Notes: generated by a model not told the origin, from the letters alone. Shown: positions 18,977 through 27,474, counted from the stretch's first letter. The stretch: 64,000 nt of DNA from an uncultured Muribaculaceae bacterium (GCA_948788915.1 CAQFOZ010000001.1:33880-97879); one strand, 5' to 3'. Program-made: numbers and translations.

Positions 18977-20713
18977 TTATTTCATGTCGCAGGTAAGCTG
19001 TTTGGGACGAGTCATAGTCTCTTTGTATGTTTTGCCCCATTCGTCAGTAACTTCAATCTCAAGTGTAGATGTTGCGGATGAAGCCTTTACGTCAAAGATG
19101 TGTGATGTAAGAGACGGGAGTTTGCCGCTTGTAACAGACTGGCGGTTGTCAAGAAGTTTACATGGTACGGAGATTATCCACAGTGGGTCGTATGCATCTT
19201 TACGAGTCGTTGCTAACGTTTTGCCGTTCTCCGTCACTTTTATTTTCCATCGTTCGTTAAAACCGAATACATTGATACGGACTATATTGTCGCTTCTTTT
19301 GTTTTTGTAGTCATCCATAGAGTCACCTAAAGAATTTATAATCAGGTTATCTGTGGATTTAGGACAATATTTTTCAGCTGTAATATGACAATTATTCAGA
19401 TCGTATGTTCTGAATTGGTAATCCTTATCATAGCCAATACATTTGTAATATGCGCTGAAGCCAGTTCCGTTGAACTCCATTACAAAATATCCGCCACCGG
19501 ATCCATCTCCGCATATGTGGTTTTTACCAAGAAAGTCCTGTCCCGACTCCCAAAGACGTCCCGCACCTGAACCGATATTATATTCCACTATTGATCCGCT
19601 GCGGTTGCTGGTGTTGACATGTGCATGTCCAGTGAGGAATGTGACTCTATATCCCGATAGGGCAGCAATAACGTCTGCATTGTTTTTAAGGCTTGTGCGT
19701 AAAGTGGGTGTTGTACCTCCCTGAAGAAGTGCCGTCCTCCACAGCGGAGAGTGCATACATATGACAATAGGAGTTGACTTTGACACATTTTTAAGATCAT
19801 TTTTAAGCCAATTCATCTGTTCTGTAGTTATTCTGGTTTCGTATTCTCGGTCTCCGAGTGTGCCTTGTGCGCCACCTGCATTTGTGTATACGATATCATC
19901 AAGAGTAATATAGTGTGTTCCTGCTATATTGAACGAGTAATGGGTAGGCCCGTATGTAGCACGGAAACGAGTCTCGGCCAGATAGTCGTCAGCATAATAC
20001 GGGTCATTGTCATGGTTACCCATTGTGCTGAAGAATGCGTCCGCTTCAAGTTTGTTAAAATAGCTTTTTGTCCCGTCTATGTCAACACCGCCTTTGTCAT
20101 ACCAATACAAGTCGTGGCTCTGGTCTCCCATTGTAAGTATGTACACATCTTTACCGGCTGCCTTGTAATCACGTATGGTCTTGTTGATATCCGGCAGATA
20201 GTTGTCTGTAAACTGGCGAAGAGTCTGGCGCACATTCGCGATATGTATATCAGCTATGCCGATCACTACATAATCTTTTTTGTCATACGGCAACAACTCG
20301 AAGTTTATCTGATCAACAGTGTTTTTGTCTGTGGAGGTCTTTCCATAGAACTGGGGCCAAAGTCCATCTTTTTTTACTGTATAACCGGATGGGAATGATA
20401 CGAATACGCTTCCGTGCCGTTTGGTGCTGTTAATATAATAACGGCCGTCTTCGTCTGTTTTTGTAACAACGTCACCGTCGCTTACAACAACATCTTTTAC
20501 CGCTTTTGTGCCGCAGTAAACAACGCCTTTGATATTATAGCCGTCTTTATCCGGGACATCAAAAGATACATCTTTGTCGTCCGGAGTAGGTGTAGGTGTG
20601 GGAGTTGGCTCCTGTGTCGGATTATCGTTTTTTTCGCCGCAAGATGTAATTAGAGGCATGCTCAGACTGACAGCTATCAGCAGCAACCAGCCTTTAAGAA
20701 AGGTAAGTTTCAT
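18977..20713 (-). CDS. lipoprotein calcineurin-like phosphoesterase
   Basis: 578 residues from the ATG at 20713, chosen because it opens a lipoprotein signal peptide with lipobox LITSC (Cys25); an upstream in-frame codon lies before the promoter. A Pro-Thr linker (PTQEPTPTPTPTP) joins to the same N domain, catalytic core (DIHIAN, GDQSHD, GNHDNDP, MHSPLW, GHAHVN) and C-terminal domain as the downstream paralogue. Expected to be membrane-anchored, facing the periplasm or surface. It heads a three-gene operon, divergent from the DeoR/glpQ pair. Confidence 0.87.
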   Translation of the reverse strand: MKLTFLKGWLLLIAVSLSMPLITSCGEKNDNPTQEPTPTPTPTPDDKDVSFDVPDKDGYNIKGVVYCGTKAVKDVVVSDGDVVTKTDEDGRYYINSTKRHGSVFVSFPSGYTVKKDGLWPQFYGKTSTDKNTVDQINFELLPYDKKDYVVIGIADIHIANVRQTLRQFTDNYLPDINKTIRDYKAAGKDVYILTMGDQSHDLYWYDKGGVDIDGTKSYFNKLEADAFFSTMGNHDNDPYYADDYLAETRFRATYGPTHYSFNIAGTHYITLDDIVYTNAGGAQGTLGDREYETRITTEQMNWLKNDLKNVSKSTPIVICMHSPLWRTALLQGGTTPTLRTSLKNNADVIAALSGYRVTFLTGHAHVNTSNRSGSIVEYNIGSGAGRLWESGQDFLGKNHICGDGSGGGYFVMEFNGTGFSAYYKCIGYDKDYQFRTYDLNNCHITAEKYCPKSTDNLIINSLGDSMDDYKNKRSDNIVRINVFGFNERWKIKVTENGKTLATTRKDAYDPLWIISVPCKLLDNRQSVTSGKLPSLTSHIFDVKASSATSTLEIEVTDEWGKTYKETMTRPKQLTCDMK

Positions 20714-20796
20714 GTTTATAAATTTTGTAGGTTTGTTGTTTTTAAACTCAATTAAGTATATTGTGACACGTATAAATGAGTTCCTATAATTAAAAG

Positions 20797-20828
20797 CAAA
20801 TGTAATCAAATTTGTAATTTCTTGCAAT
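20797..20828 (-). promoter_or_regulatory. promoter of the phosphoesterase operon
   Basis: Minus-strand -7 box TACATTTG (20797-20804) matches TAnnTTTG; an ATTG sits about 20 bases upstream (20825-20828). Transcription would start near 20790, leaving a leader of about 75 bases before the ATG at 20713. Confidence 0.6.
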
Positions 20829-20944
20829 ATTTTTTAGATGTTTTTTGGCGTACTCCCTAATTTTAAGCGGGAATATTAAAAACTTATCTTTTTTTTATGA
20901 ATTAAATTATTTAAATGTTAATTTTGGGCAGTAAACTTGTTTGT

Positions 20945-20958
20945 CAGTTTCTAAACTG
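20945..20958. promoter_or_regulatory. short palindrome before the DeoR-type regulator, possible operator
   Basis: CAGTTTCTAAACTG is a 6+6 inverted repeat 23 bases before the regulator's start codon; a partial copy (AAACTGTTTTCAAACT) overlaps its right half. DeoR regulators often bind such sites at their own promoters; this one is a guess by position. Confidence 0.3.
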
Positions 20959-20981
20959 TTTTCAAACTATTTTGCTATATC

Positions 20982-21752
20982 ATGACTAAAGAGGAAAGAC
21001 ATAATCTAATTATTCAGACTTTGTATCGTCAGCAATCGGCATCGGTGGGGGAGCTGTCGGAGCTTCTTGAGGTGTCTGCCGTGACAATACGAAAGGATCT
21101 ATCTGAACTTGAAACGCTCAAAAAACTGTATCGCAGTCATGGGAATGCGATACTTATCAATCCGTATATTGCCAATCGAACAATAAGTGAGAAAGCAAAA
21201 CTGTCGAGCAATGAGAAAAATCTGATAGGGCACTATGCGGCAAGTCTTATTACGAGAGATGATTCTATAATTATCGCTTCCGGAACTTCAGTTTTGGCTT
21301 TGGCCAACAATATAGAGCCGATACATCATCTTACAGTTGTTACGTCTTCTCTGAATGTTGCCGAGACTCTTGGCGTAAATGAAAAGATAGATTTGATCCA
21401 ACTCGGAGGATCTGTTAGGCCGAGCAGCCTTTCAACTGTAGGAAGAGCAGCGGAAAGCCAGCTGAAAGAAATATCCTGTAGTAAGTTGTTTATGGGCGTT
21501 GACGGTTTTGATCCTTGCCATGGAATTTCCAACACGGATATTCGGGAAGCGGATCTTATACGCTTTATGATGCAGGCAGCTCAGCAGACCATTGTGCTTG
21601 CCGACAGTACAAAGTTTGGCAGAAGAGGGTTTGCGAAAATTGCAAGTCTTGATGACGTTGATATGCTGATTACTGATTCTCGATTGTCAGACAAGGCTGC
21701 GTCGGCATTGGAGGAGATGGGTGTGGATCTCAGAATAGTCGGCGGTGTATAG
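20982..21752 (+). CDS. DeoR-family transcriptional regulator, GlpR-like
   Basis: 256 residues: an N-terminal DeoR helix-turn-helix (residues 5-60: RHNLIIQTLYRQQSASVGEL, VSAVTIRKDLSELE) and a C-terminal sugar-phosphate sensor domain (GTSVLALANNI, GGSVRPSSLSTVGRAAE, MGVDGFDPCHGISNTDIREA, DSTKFGRRGFAKI). The family senses phosphorylated intermediates. It is 39 bases upstream of glpQ and divergent from the phosphoesterase operon, so glycerol-3-phosphate-responsive control of this block is likely, as with GlpR. Confidence 0.9.
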   Translation: MTKEERHNLIIQTLYRQQSASVGELSELLEVSAVTIRKDLSELETLKKLYRSHGNAILINPYIANRTISEKAKLSSNEKNLIGHYAASLITRDDSIIIASGTSVLALANNIEPIHHLTVVTSSLNVAETLGVNEKIDLIQLGGSVRPSSLSTVGRAAESQLKEISCSKLFMGVDGFDPCHGISNTDIREADLIRFMMQAAQQTIVLADSTKFGRRGFAKIASLDDVDMLITDSRLSDKAASALEEMGVDLRIVGGV

Positions 21753-21791
21753 ATTGTTTTTTGTACATAATTAATATAAGCAGATATTATC

Positions 21792-22556
21792 ATGAAAACT
21801 AAATTATTTTTTTCGGGACTTTTTCTTGTCGGTTGCGCTGTGTTGACGCAGGCGGCCGCTCCCAAGGTAATTGCTCATCGCGGCTATTGGAATACGCCCG
21901 GTTCCGCTCAGAATTCTATACGTTCTCTTGTAAAAGCGGATTCGGTAGGATGTTATGCTTCGGAGTTTGATGTGTGGATGACTCCAGACAGTGTTTTGAT
22001 CGTTAATCATGACCCGACAATCAATGGTGTAGAGATTCAGCGCACTCCTTCATCTGAGGTTTTGAAACAGAAGCTTGCCAATGGGGAGTATGTGCCCACT
22101 CTTGAACAGTATTTTCAGGCTGCTCAGAAATTGAAAACACGCCTTGTGCTTGAACTTAAGACTCATGACAGCCGTAAGCAGGAGGCTGCTGCGGTGAAAA
22201 AAACGCTTAAACTTGCAAAGAAATATGGTCTTGAGGACAGGCTTGATTATATAGTTTTTTCCAAGGATGCGTTTAAAGGATATGTGAAAGCAGCTCCTAA
22301 AATCAACAAGGTTTATTTCCTGAATGGCGATTATGTTCCCGCTCAGGTCAAGTATGCAAAGGGTGCTGGTATAGATTATTCTATTAAGGTTATGAAAAAA
22401 CATCCCGAGTGGATTGATGAATGTCACAAACTCGGTCTTGAGGTCAATGTCTGGACTGTGAATGAACCGGAAGATATGCAGTGGTGCATTGACAGAGGAG
22501 TAGATTATATTACCACCAACGAGCCGGAATTGCTTCAGAAGATGCTTAAGAAATAA
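21792..22556 (+). CDS. glpQ: exported glycerophosphodiester phosphodiesterase
   Basis: Releases glycerol-3-phosphate from glycerophosphodiesters. The 254-residue protein has a signal peptide (MKTKLFFSGLFLVGCAVLTQAA) and the GDPD catalytic set: HRGYWNTPGSAQNS, the metal-binding pair in YASEFDVWM, and the second histidine in NHDPTING; VNVWTVNEPEDM and GVDYITTNEPE close the barrel. Cys15 is not in a good lipobox, so periplasmic release is more likely than anchoring. Forms an operon with the upstream DeoR regulator and ends at a terminator. Confidence 0.95.
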   Translation: MKTKLFFSGLFLVGCAVLTQAAAPKVIAHRGYWNTPGSAQNSIRSLVKADSVGCYASEFDVWMTPDSVLIVNHDPTINGVEIQRTPSSEVLKQKLANGEYVPTLEQYFQAAQKLKTRLVLELKTHDSRKQEAAAVKKTLKLAKKYGLEDRLDYIVFSKDAFKGYVKAAPKINKVYFLNGDYVPAQVKYAKGAGIDYSIKVMKKHPEWIDECHKLGLEVNVWTVNEPEDMQWCIDRGVDYITTNEPELLQKMLKK

Positions 22557-22587
22557 TGCAAGATTTGTAGTTTCTTAATTATATTTA

Positions 22588-22620
22588 AAATCCCGATTTA
22601 ATCGGGATTTTTTTTATTTT
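22588..22620 (+). terminator. terminator after glpQ
   Basis: A 9-bp stem AAATCCCGA/TCGGGATTT (22588-22596 and 22602-22610), loop TTTAA, followed by a T tract. Ends the DeoR-glpQ transcript. Confidence 0.9.
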
Positions 22621-22635
22621 ACCATATTTTGGTAT

Positions 22636-22643
22636 TATCTTTG
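22636..22643 (+). promoter_or_regulatory. -7 box of the clostripain-like gene
   Basis: TATCTTTG matches TAnnTTTG; no clear -33 TTTG lies 19-21 bases upstream. It sits after the glpQ terminator and about 65 bases before the ATG at 22710. Confidence 0.55.
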
Positions 22644-22709
22644 CTATCAGTTAAGTATGAATATGATGTTGTTGAAACATATAATGGCTTCTGTGCCTGC
22701 TTACACAAT

Positions 22710-23951
22710 ATGAAAATTAACAAAATATTATTACTCTCTTTTATATTATTGACCGGTGTATTATCCGGTTGCGGAGATCCTGAGAAAGAACCCCAGGTCG
22801 GAACTGAGGTTACAAATGTTACGCTTATATATGCAGTGAACCACAATAATCTTGCATCTGATTTAATTCAGAACAGAAATCAGATTCTGAATGCTGCCTC
22901 CTCTTTCAATCCGATAACAGACAAAGTGTTGCTTTACAGTTATGAGAGTGGGGGATGCACACTAAAGGAACTTATTTATGGCTCTTCCGGGCCGGAATTT
23001 AATGTAATAAAAAACTATGAAAAGGGTGTACTGTCTACGACACCAGACAGGATAACAGAGGTAATTGAATATGTGGCTGCCGCCTATCCGGCATGCGATA
23101 AGACTCTTTTTTTATGGGGGCACGGTCTGGGTCCGGTGAATCCGTCAAAATATTCCCATCTTCCTGCAGATCCTGTGCAGAAATCGAGTCTGAGGAGTAC
23201 TAAAGATGATATTTTATTTTCGTTTGGAGGAGAATATATTGATGATATCTCCGGGAAAATGGATTATATTGATCTTGACAAGTTGTCCGAATCGATACCT
23301 TCCGGTATGTTCCGTACCATATGGTTTGACTGTTGCTATATGTCTTCAATTGAGGTGGCATATCAGCTGCGCAATAAATGTCGCTATTTTGTAGCATATC
23401 CTACTGAAATATATCGGGATGGATTGCCGTATCATAAGGTGCTTCCATATACTGTCGGGGAAACACCGGATCTTGTTTACACTGCAAAGGAGTTATTTGA
23501 TTTGTATAATACCAAAGGTTATGCTGTTACTGTATCTGTAATGGATCTGTCTAAAATTGAACAGTTTGCTGAATCGGTAAAGGATTACGTCTCAAAACTT
23601 GAGAAAGAACCTGACTTTACGAATATTGTGAATTATTCCCGTCTTACGATGCCTCGTCCAAATTCATCAGTCAAGCATCCTTATTATGATCTGATCGGAT
23701 GGTTGAGAAAGGGTGCCGATAACAGCCCTGAACTGAGATCCAAATTTAATGCGTTAAAATCAGCATATAACAATATGATGATATACACGGCTTCCGGGAC
23801 AAGGGATTTTAATGGTCATATTATTGATCCTGAAGGTTATTTCGGTATCAGTTTTTATCCATATAACAATGATAATTCACAGCGTGACAACTACTATCAC
23901 AAACTCGATTGGTGGCAAGACGTAGCCTGTCATTATGGCTGGCTTAAGTAA
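22710..23951 (+). CDS. clostripain-family (C11) cysteine peptidase lipoprotein
   Basis: 413 residues from the ATG at 22710, which begins a lipoprotein leader (MKINKILLLSFILLTGVLSG, then Cys). A longer in-frame reading would put 27 extra residues, lacking a signal character, in front. The catalytic pair of the C11 family is visible: His in FLWGHGLGP and Cys in IWFDCCYMSSIE. Family members cleave after arginine or lysine and are common surface proteases in Bacteroidales. Target unknown. Confidence 0.87.
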   Translation: MKINKILLLSFILLTGVLSGCGDPEKEPQVGTEVTNVTLIYAVNHNNLASDLIQNRNQILNAASSFNPITDKVLLYSYESGGCTLKELIYGSSGPEFNVIKNYEKGVLSTTPDRITEVIEYVAAAYPACDKTLFLWGHGLGPVNPSKYSHLPADPVQKSSLRSTKDDILFSFGGEYIDDISGKMDYIDLDKLSESIPSGMFRTIWFDCCYMSSIEVAYQLRNKCRYFVAYPTEIYRDGLPYHKVLPYTVGETPDLVYTAKELFDLYNTKGYAVTVSVMDLSKIEQFAESVKDYVSKLEKEPDFTNIVNYSRLTMPRPNSSVKHPYYDLIGWLRKGADNSPELRSKFNALKSAYNNMMIYTASGTRDFNGHIIDPEGYFGISFYPYNNDNSQRDNYYHKLDWWQDVACHYGWLK

Positions 23952-24037
23952 AGCATCTGTATGTGGAAATACAAAATTATAGTGTCATTGATGCGTGTCT
24001 AAATTTTATTAATGTATAATACCTTTATTACTTTCTT

Positions 24038-25138
24038 ATGATCTTATTGCAGACGGATATTCCGGTAGTTCCGATTCCTGAAACAATTCAGGATACTACT
24101 TCTTGGTTTTCAGAACTTAAAGGCCTTGGATTTGACGAGGCCATTACAAAGATTGCAAACGGCCTTGTTAGTTTCGGCTTTAAATTATTGATTGCCATTT
24201 TTGTATTTTACTTAGGCAGGTTTATTATACGTAAGTTGTATAAAGGTACTTTAAATGTCATGACAAAACGAAGGATGGATCCTTCTCTTACAACTTTTGT
24301 TTTGTCTTTGATAAAGATGGTTCTCTATTTTATTTTGATAATTACCATAATTGGTATTTTAGGAATAGAGACCAGTAGTTTTCTTGCATTGTTTGCCTCT
24401 GCCGGTGTCGCTATAGGTATGGCATTGAGCGGAACATTGCAGAACTTTGCAGGAGGGGTATTGATTCTTCTACTTAAACCGTACAAAGTTGGAGACTATA
24501 TTGAGACTCAAGGTTATTCCGGCACAGTTAAATCCATCCAGTTGTTCTCAACCGTCATTAATACCGTTGACAATAAGGCTATTATTATTCCAAACGGAGG
24601 TCTGTCAACAGGAACTATTAATAATTATTCTCTTGAAAGCTATCGTAGGGTTGACTGGAATATTGGCCTTTCTTACGATACAGATTATGCAAAGGCGAAG
24701 GAAGCAATTCTTGCAATGCTTTTTGAAGACGATAGAATTGTAAAGGAATATATAGAAGATGATAAGGATTATGTAGATAATGTAGATTCGTATGATGATG
24801 GAAATGCGGAATCAGAGAAGGAAAAGAATCATAATGTATTTTCTAAAGTAAAAAGAAAGGTTAAGCATCGTAAGACGGCTATTCACCAAAGCCTTACAGA
24901 GGATATTGTTATGAACGCTGCTATACCTCAGAAATTAAATCGTGCTCCGTTTGTAGGCCTTAGCGAAATGGGTGATTCAAGTATTACTATCACTGTTAGA
25001 GCCTGGACTCATTCATCAAATTATTGGCCTTTGTTCTTCCATTTTAATGAGCGTTTTTATAAGGAATTGCCGGAGAAAGGATTCTCTTTCCCGTTCCCTC
25101 AGCTCGATGTCCATTTAAATAGCATGAATAATAATTGA
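24038..25138 (+). CDS. small-conductance mechanosensitive channel, MscS family
   Basis: 366 residues with three membrane segments (about residues 45-65, 85-110 and 113-140) and the pore-lining/beta-domain hallmark SAGVAIGMALSGTLQNFAGG, then LLKPYKVGDYIET. Releases solutes under hypo-osmotic stress from the inner membrane. Unusual: a highly charged insert (residues about 231-290: acidic EDDKDYVDNVDSYDDG, then KVKRKVKHRK) in the C-terminal alpha/beta domain, absent from E. coli MscS as I know it. Confidence 0.92.
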   Translation: MILLQTDIPVVPIPETIQDTTSWFSELKGLGFDEAITKIANGLVSFGFKLLIAIFVFYLGRFIIRKLYKGTLNVMTKRRMDPSLTTFVLSLIKMVLYFILIITIIGILGIETSSFLALFASAGVAIGMALSGTLQNFAGGVLILLLKPYKVGDYIETQGYSGTVKSIQLFSTVINTVDNKAIIIPNGGLSTGTINNYSLESYRRVDWNIGLSYDTDYAKAKEAILAMLFEDDRIVKEYIEDDKDYVDNVDSYDDGNAESEKEKNHNVFSKVKRKVKHRKTAIHQSLTEDIVMNAAIPQKLNRAPFVGLSEMGDSSITITVRAWTHSSNYWPLFFHFNERFYKELPEKGFSFPFPQLDVHLNSMNNN

Positions 25139-25178
25139 TTCTTAAATATCAATTCGTGTTAAATTCAAACTCTCTAAG

Positions 25179-25904
25179 ATGCTGACAGATGAAGATCGCA
25201 TAAGATATTCACGTATGATATCCGTGCAGGAGATTGGTACAGAAGGAGTTGTCCGTTTAAAAAACGCCCGTGTATTGATTGTTGGTGCAGGTGCTCTCGG
25301 GTCTCTTTGTGCCATGTATCTTGCCGGAACGGGAGTAGGAGAGCTTACTGTCACTGATTTTGACACAATAGATATATCAAATCTTCCACGTCAGTTGTTT
25401 TATACCACATGCGAGACGGGTGAATATAAGGCCAGGATTCTTGAAGGAAGGATGACTGCATTGAATCCCGATTGTAAAGTCACTGCTCTTACGAATATGG
25501 TTACTGTCGGCAATGCCGAAAAACTGTTTAAGGATTACGATTTTATTGTTGATGCAACTGACAATCCGGCTTCAAAATATAATACAGACAAAGTCTGTCA
25601 GAAACTTGGCAAACATTATTGTATTGGAGGGGTATCCGGCTTCAGAGGTCAGGTGATGAGCAGTGGCCCTGGTTATGTGTCTTACTCAGATGTTTTTTCT
25701 CCCGAAGGTGTGTGTGCCGGTATTACTCCATGCAGCGTATCAGGTGTCGTGGGGCCTGCCGCCGGGGTTATTTCCTGTATACAGGCTTCAGAAGCAATAA
25801 AGCATATCACCGGTACCGGTGATATGCTTTACAATAAGTTGTATTCTATAGATCTGGCTACGATGCAAAGCAACCTGTTTATCCACAGTGCCAATATTTC
25901 CTGA
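25179..25904 (+). CDS. ThiF/MoeB/HesA-family E1-like adenylyltransferase
   Basis: 241 residues. ATP-binding GAGALGS, DFDTIDISNLPRQ with the arginine finger, and DATDNPASKYN identify the family, which activates ThiS or MoaD C-termini. Cys185 in TPCSVSGVVGPAAG aligns with the persulfide-forming cysteine of ThiF. The two CxxC zinc pairs of ThiF/MoeB are absent: GVCAG replaces the first and the protein ends before the second. ThiF is a sensible assignment because no thiF follows thiGCH here, but MoeB or a HesA role is possible. The last 26 bases overlap the end of the convergent glutamine synthetase gene. Confidence 0.8.
   Translation: MLTDEDRIRYSRMISVQEIGTEGVVRLKNARVLIVGAGALGSLCAMYLAGTGVGELTVTDFDTIDISNLPRQLFYTTCETGEYKARILEGRMTALNPDCKVTALTNMVTVGNAEKLFKDYDFIVDATDNPASKYNTDKVCQKLGKHYCIGGVSGFRGQVMSSGPGYVSYSDVFSPEGVCAGITPCSVSGVVGPAAGVISCIQASEAIKHITGTGDMLYNKLYSIDLATMQSNLFIHSANIS
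25799..25830. repeat. perfect 32-nt palindrome inside the ThiF-like gene
   Basis: The half-site AAAGCATATCACCGGT (25799-25814) is followed with no loop by its exact reverse complement (25815-25830). It lies within codons for EAIKHITGTGDMLYN, 74 bases before the ThiF-like stop and 48 bases past the stop of the convergent glnA. It could act as a terminator hairpin for glnA or as a protein-binding site. Confidence 0.85.
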
Positions 25905-27390
25905 CTTCTGCAAGCATCAGCTCTCTATTGTCTCCAATTTTGCTGCGTAAATCAGAGTCCTTGAAACTGCGTAGATCCTTAATAATGCCATTGATCATAT
26001 TGGGATGGAAGATATCGCTCTTTTCAAAAAGTTTTCTGTCTTTTTCAAGAGCTTCTGCGGATGCTTCGCAGCTATCCGGTAATCCTTTAAGATCTGCAAC
26101 CTTCTTGTTGTTTTCTTCATTGTGGATATTGACACTGACATATAGCTCGTCAGCTCTGCGGAGAGCATCTTTCATTTCGAATCCATCCCGGGCGGCCACA
26201 CACATGGCGGCCATTAGAAGATAGATATCCGCAGATCCGTCAGCACTTCTGAGTTCGACAGTTTGTTTGTCAGGAATTGTAATATATGGTTTCTCCAACG
26301 GGTTGACCTGGCTGCACATCTCTTTTTCTCCTGTCCATCCTAATGGAACGCGGATAAGTACAGACCTGTTTCTGTCTCCCCAGCATATCGATGTCGGAGC
26401 TTCCTGATGCGGAACAAGTCGAAAATAGCTCGTCGGCACCTTATTGCCGAATGCTGTTATTGCTTCAGCATGTTCAAGTATCCCGACAATAGCTTTCTTT
26501 GCAGTTTCGCTTAGTGAACCATCTGTATTCATCATCATGTTTTTATTTCCATCCATGATTTTAAAATGAATGTGGAGCCCGCTACCGGCTTTGCCGGCTG
26601 TGATTTTGGGTGCAAAAGTCACATCATACCCTTTTTTCATACCCAGATTTCGGATTATCCATTTTGCAAGCATCAGGTTGTCTGCTGCCTGCTGAGCCGG
26701 TATCGGAAGAAACTCAATCTCGTTCTGTTCGTAAGTCTTGCCATTAATGGTGAAGTTTCCTACTTCATTATGTCCGTATTTTATTTGGCCTCCTGCTTGG
26801 GCTATCAGACTCATACACTCCATTCTGAAGTCATTGAATTTCGCAAACGGAGCAGATTCGTGATATCCTTTCTGGTCTGTAGCAGAAAACAGAGAAGTGT
26901 CGTCAGCGATAACATAGTATTCCAGTTCTCCCATGGCATAAAATTCCATTCCTGTGGTTTCACGGAAAGACTTGCATGCTTTATGAAGAGTGAATTCCGG
27001 TGATGAGGGCATTGGTTCTCCGTCTTTGTTAAAGAACGAAGCAAGCATTGTTAGTGTAGGTATCTCGGCAAAAGGATCTACAAAAGCTGTGGAATACCTT
27101 GGAATTACGTATAGGTCACTATTTCCGGCTTCGATGAACGGGAAAAGGCTTGAACCATCCACACGCTCACCAAACGTGAGGATTGTTTCAAGATACTCCT
27201 GAGAATTTATTACAAAATTCAAGGTCTTCAGTCGATTGTCATTAGCCGGATACATAAAATTAACCATCCGTATCCCATTTTCTTTGATAAAACGAATTAT
27301 ATCAATTTTGCAAAATTGATCGGGAGATTTACCTAAGTATTGCACCACTTTGTTGGGGCATAGTGTTACAGAATCATTCATTTCAATCAA
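25879..27390 (-). CDS. glnA: glutamine synthetase
   Basis: Makes glutamine from glutamate, ammonia and ATP. The 503-residue length and motifs fit a type I-like catalytic fold: GELEYYVIADD (metal-binding acidic residues), AGSGLHIHFK (ATP/ammonia loop), RVPLGWTGEKEM and ELRSADGSADIYL (glutamate-binding arginines). It is nearest to the divergent bacterial glutamine synthetase-like group found in Bacteroidetes rather than classic GlnA-I. Its 5' leader holds a 30-nt palindrome just after the promoter. The 3' end overlaps a convergent gene by 26 bases. Confidence 0.88.
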   Translation of the reverse strand: MIEMNDSVTLCPNKVVQYLGKSPDQFCKIDIIRFIKENGIRMVNFMYPANDNRLKTLNFVINSQEYLETILTFGERVDGSSLFPFIEAGNSDLYVIPRYSTAFVDPFAEIPTLTMLASFFNKDGEPMPSSPEFTLHKACKSFRETTGMEFYAMGELEYYVIADDTSLFSATDQKGYHESAPFAKFNDFRMECMSLIAQAGGQIKYGHNEVGNFTINGKTYEQNEIEFLPIPAQQAADNLMLAKWIIRNLGMKKGYDVTFAPKITAGKAGSGLHIHFKIMDGNKNMMMNTDGSLSETAKKAIVGILEHAEAITAFGNKVPTSYFRLVPHQEAPTSICWGDRNRSVLIRVPLGWTGEKEMCSQVNPLEKPYITIPDKQTVELRSADGSADIYLLMAAMCVAARDGFEMKDALRRADELYVSVNIHNEENNKKVADLKGLPDSCEASAEALEKDRKLFEKSDIFHPNMINGIIKDLRSFKDSDLRSKIGDNRELMLAEVRKYWHCG

Positions 27391-27436
27391 TTGGTATTAG
27401 ATAAAACATATTTATTCACACTATAATGGTGAAATT

Positions 27437-27466
27437 AAGTAAGTGTTCAAATTTGAATACTTACTT
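27437..27466. repeat. 30-nt near-perfect palindrome at the glnA transcription start (AAGTAAGT family, copy A)
   Basis: AAGTAAGTGTTCAAA (27437-27451) faces TTTGAATACTTACTT (27452-27466), with one mismatched pair. It begins 8 bases downstream of the glnA -7 box on the minus strand. It could be a repressor operator or a leader hairpin; related sequences occur at four other intergenic sites in the window. Confidence 0.8.
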
Positions 27467-27474
27467 ATTATGAG

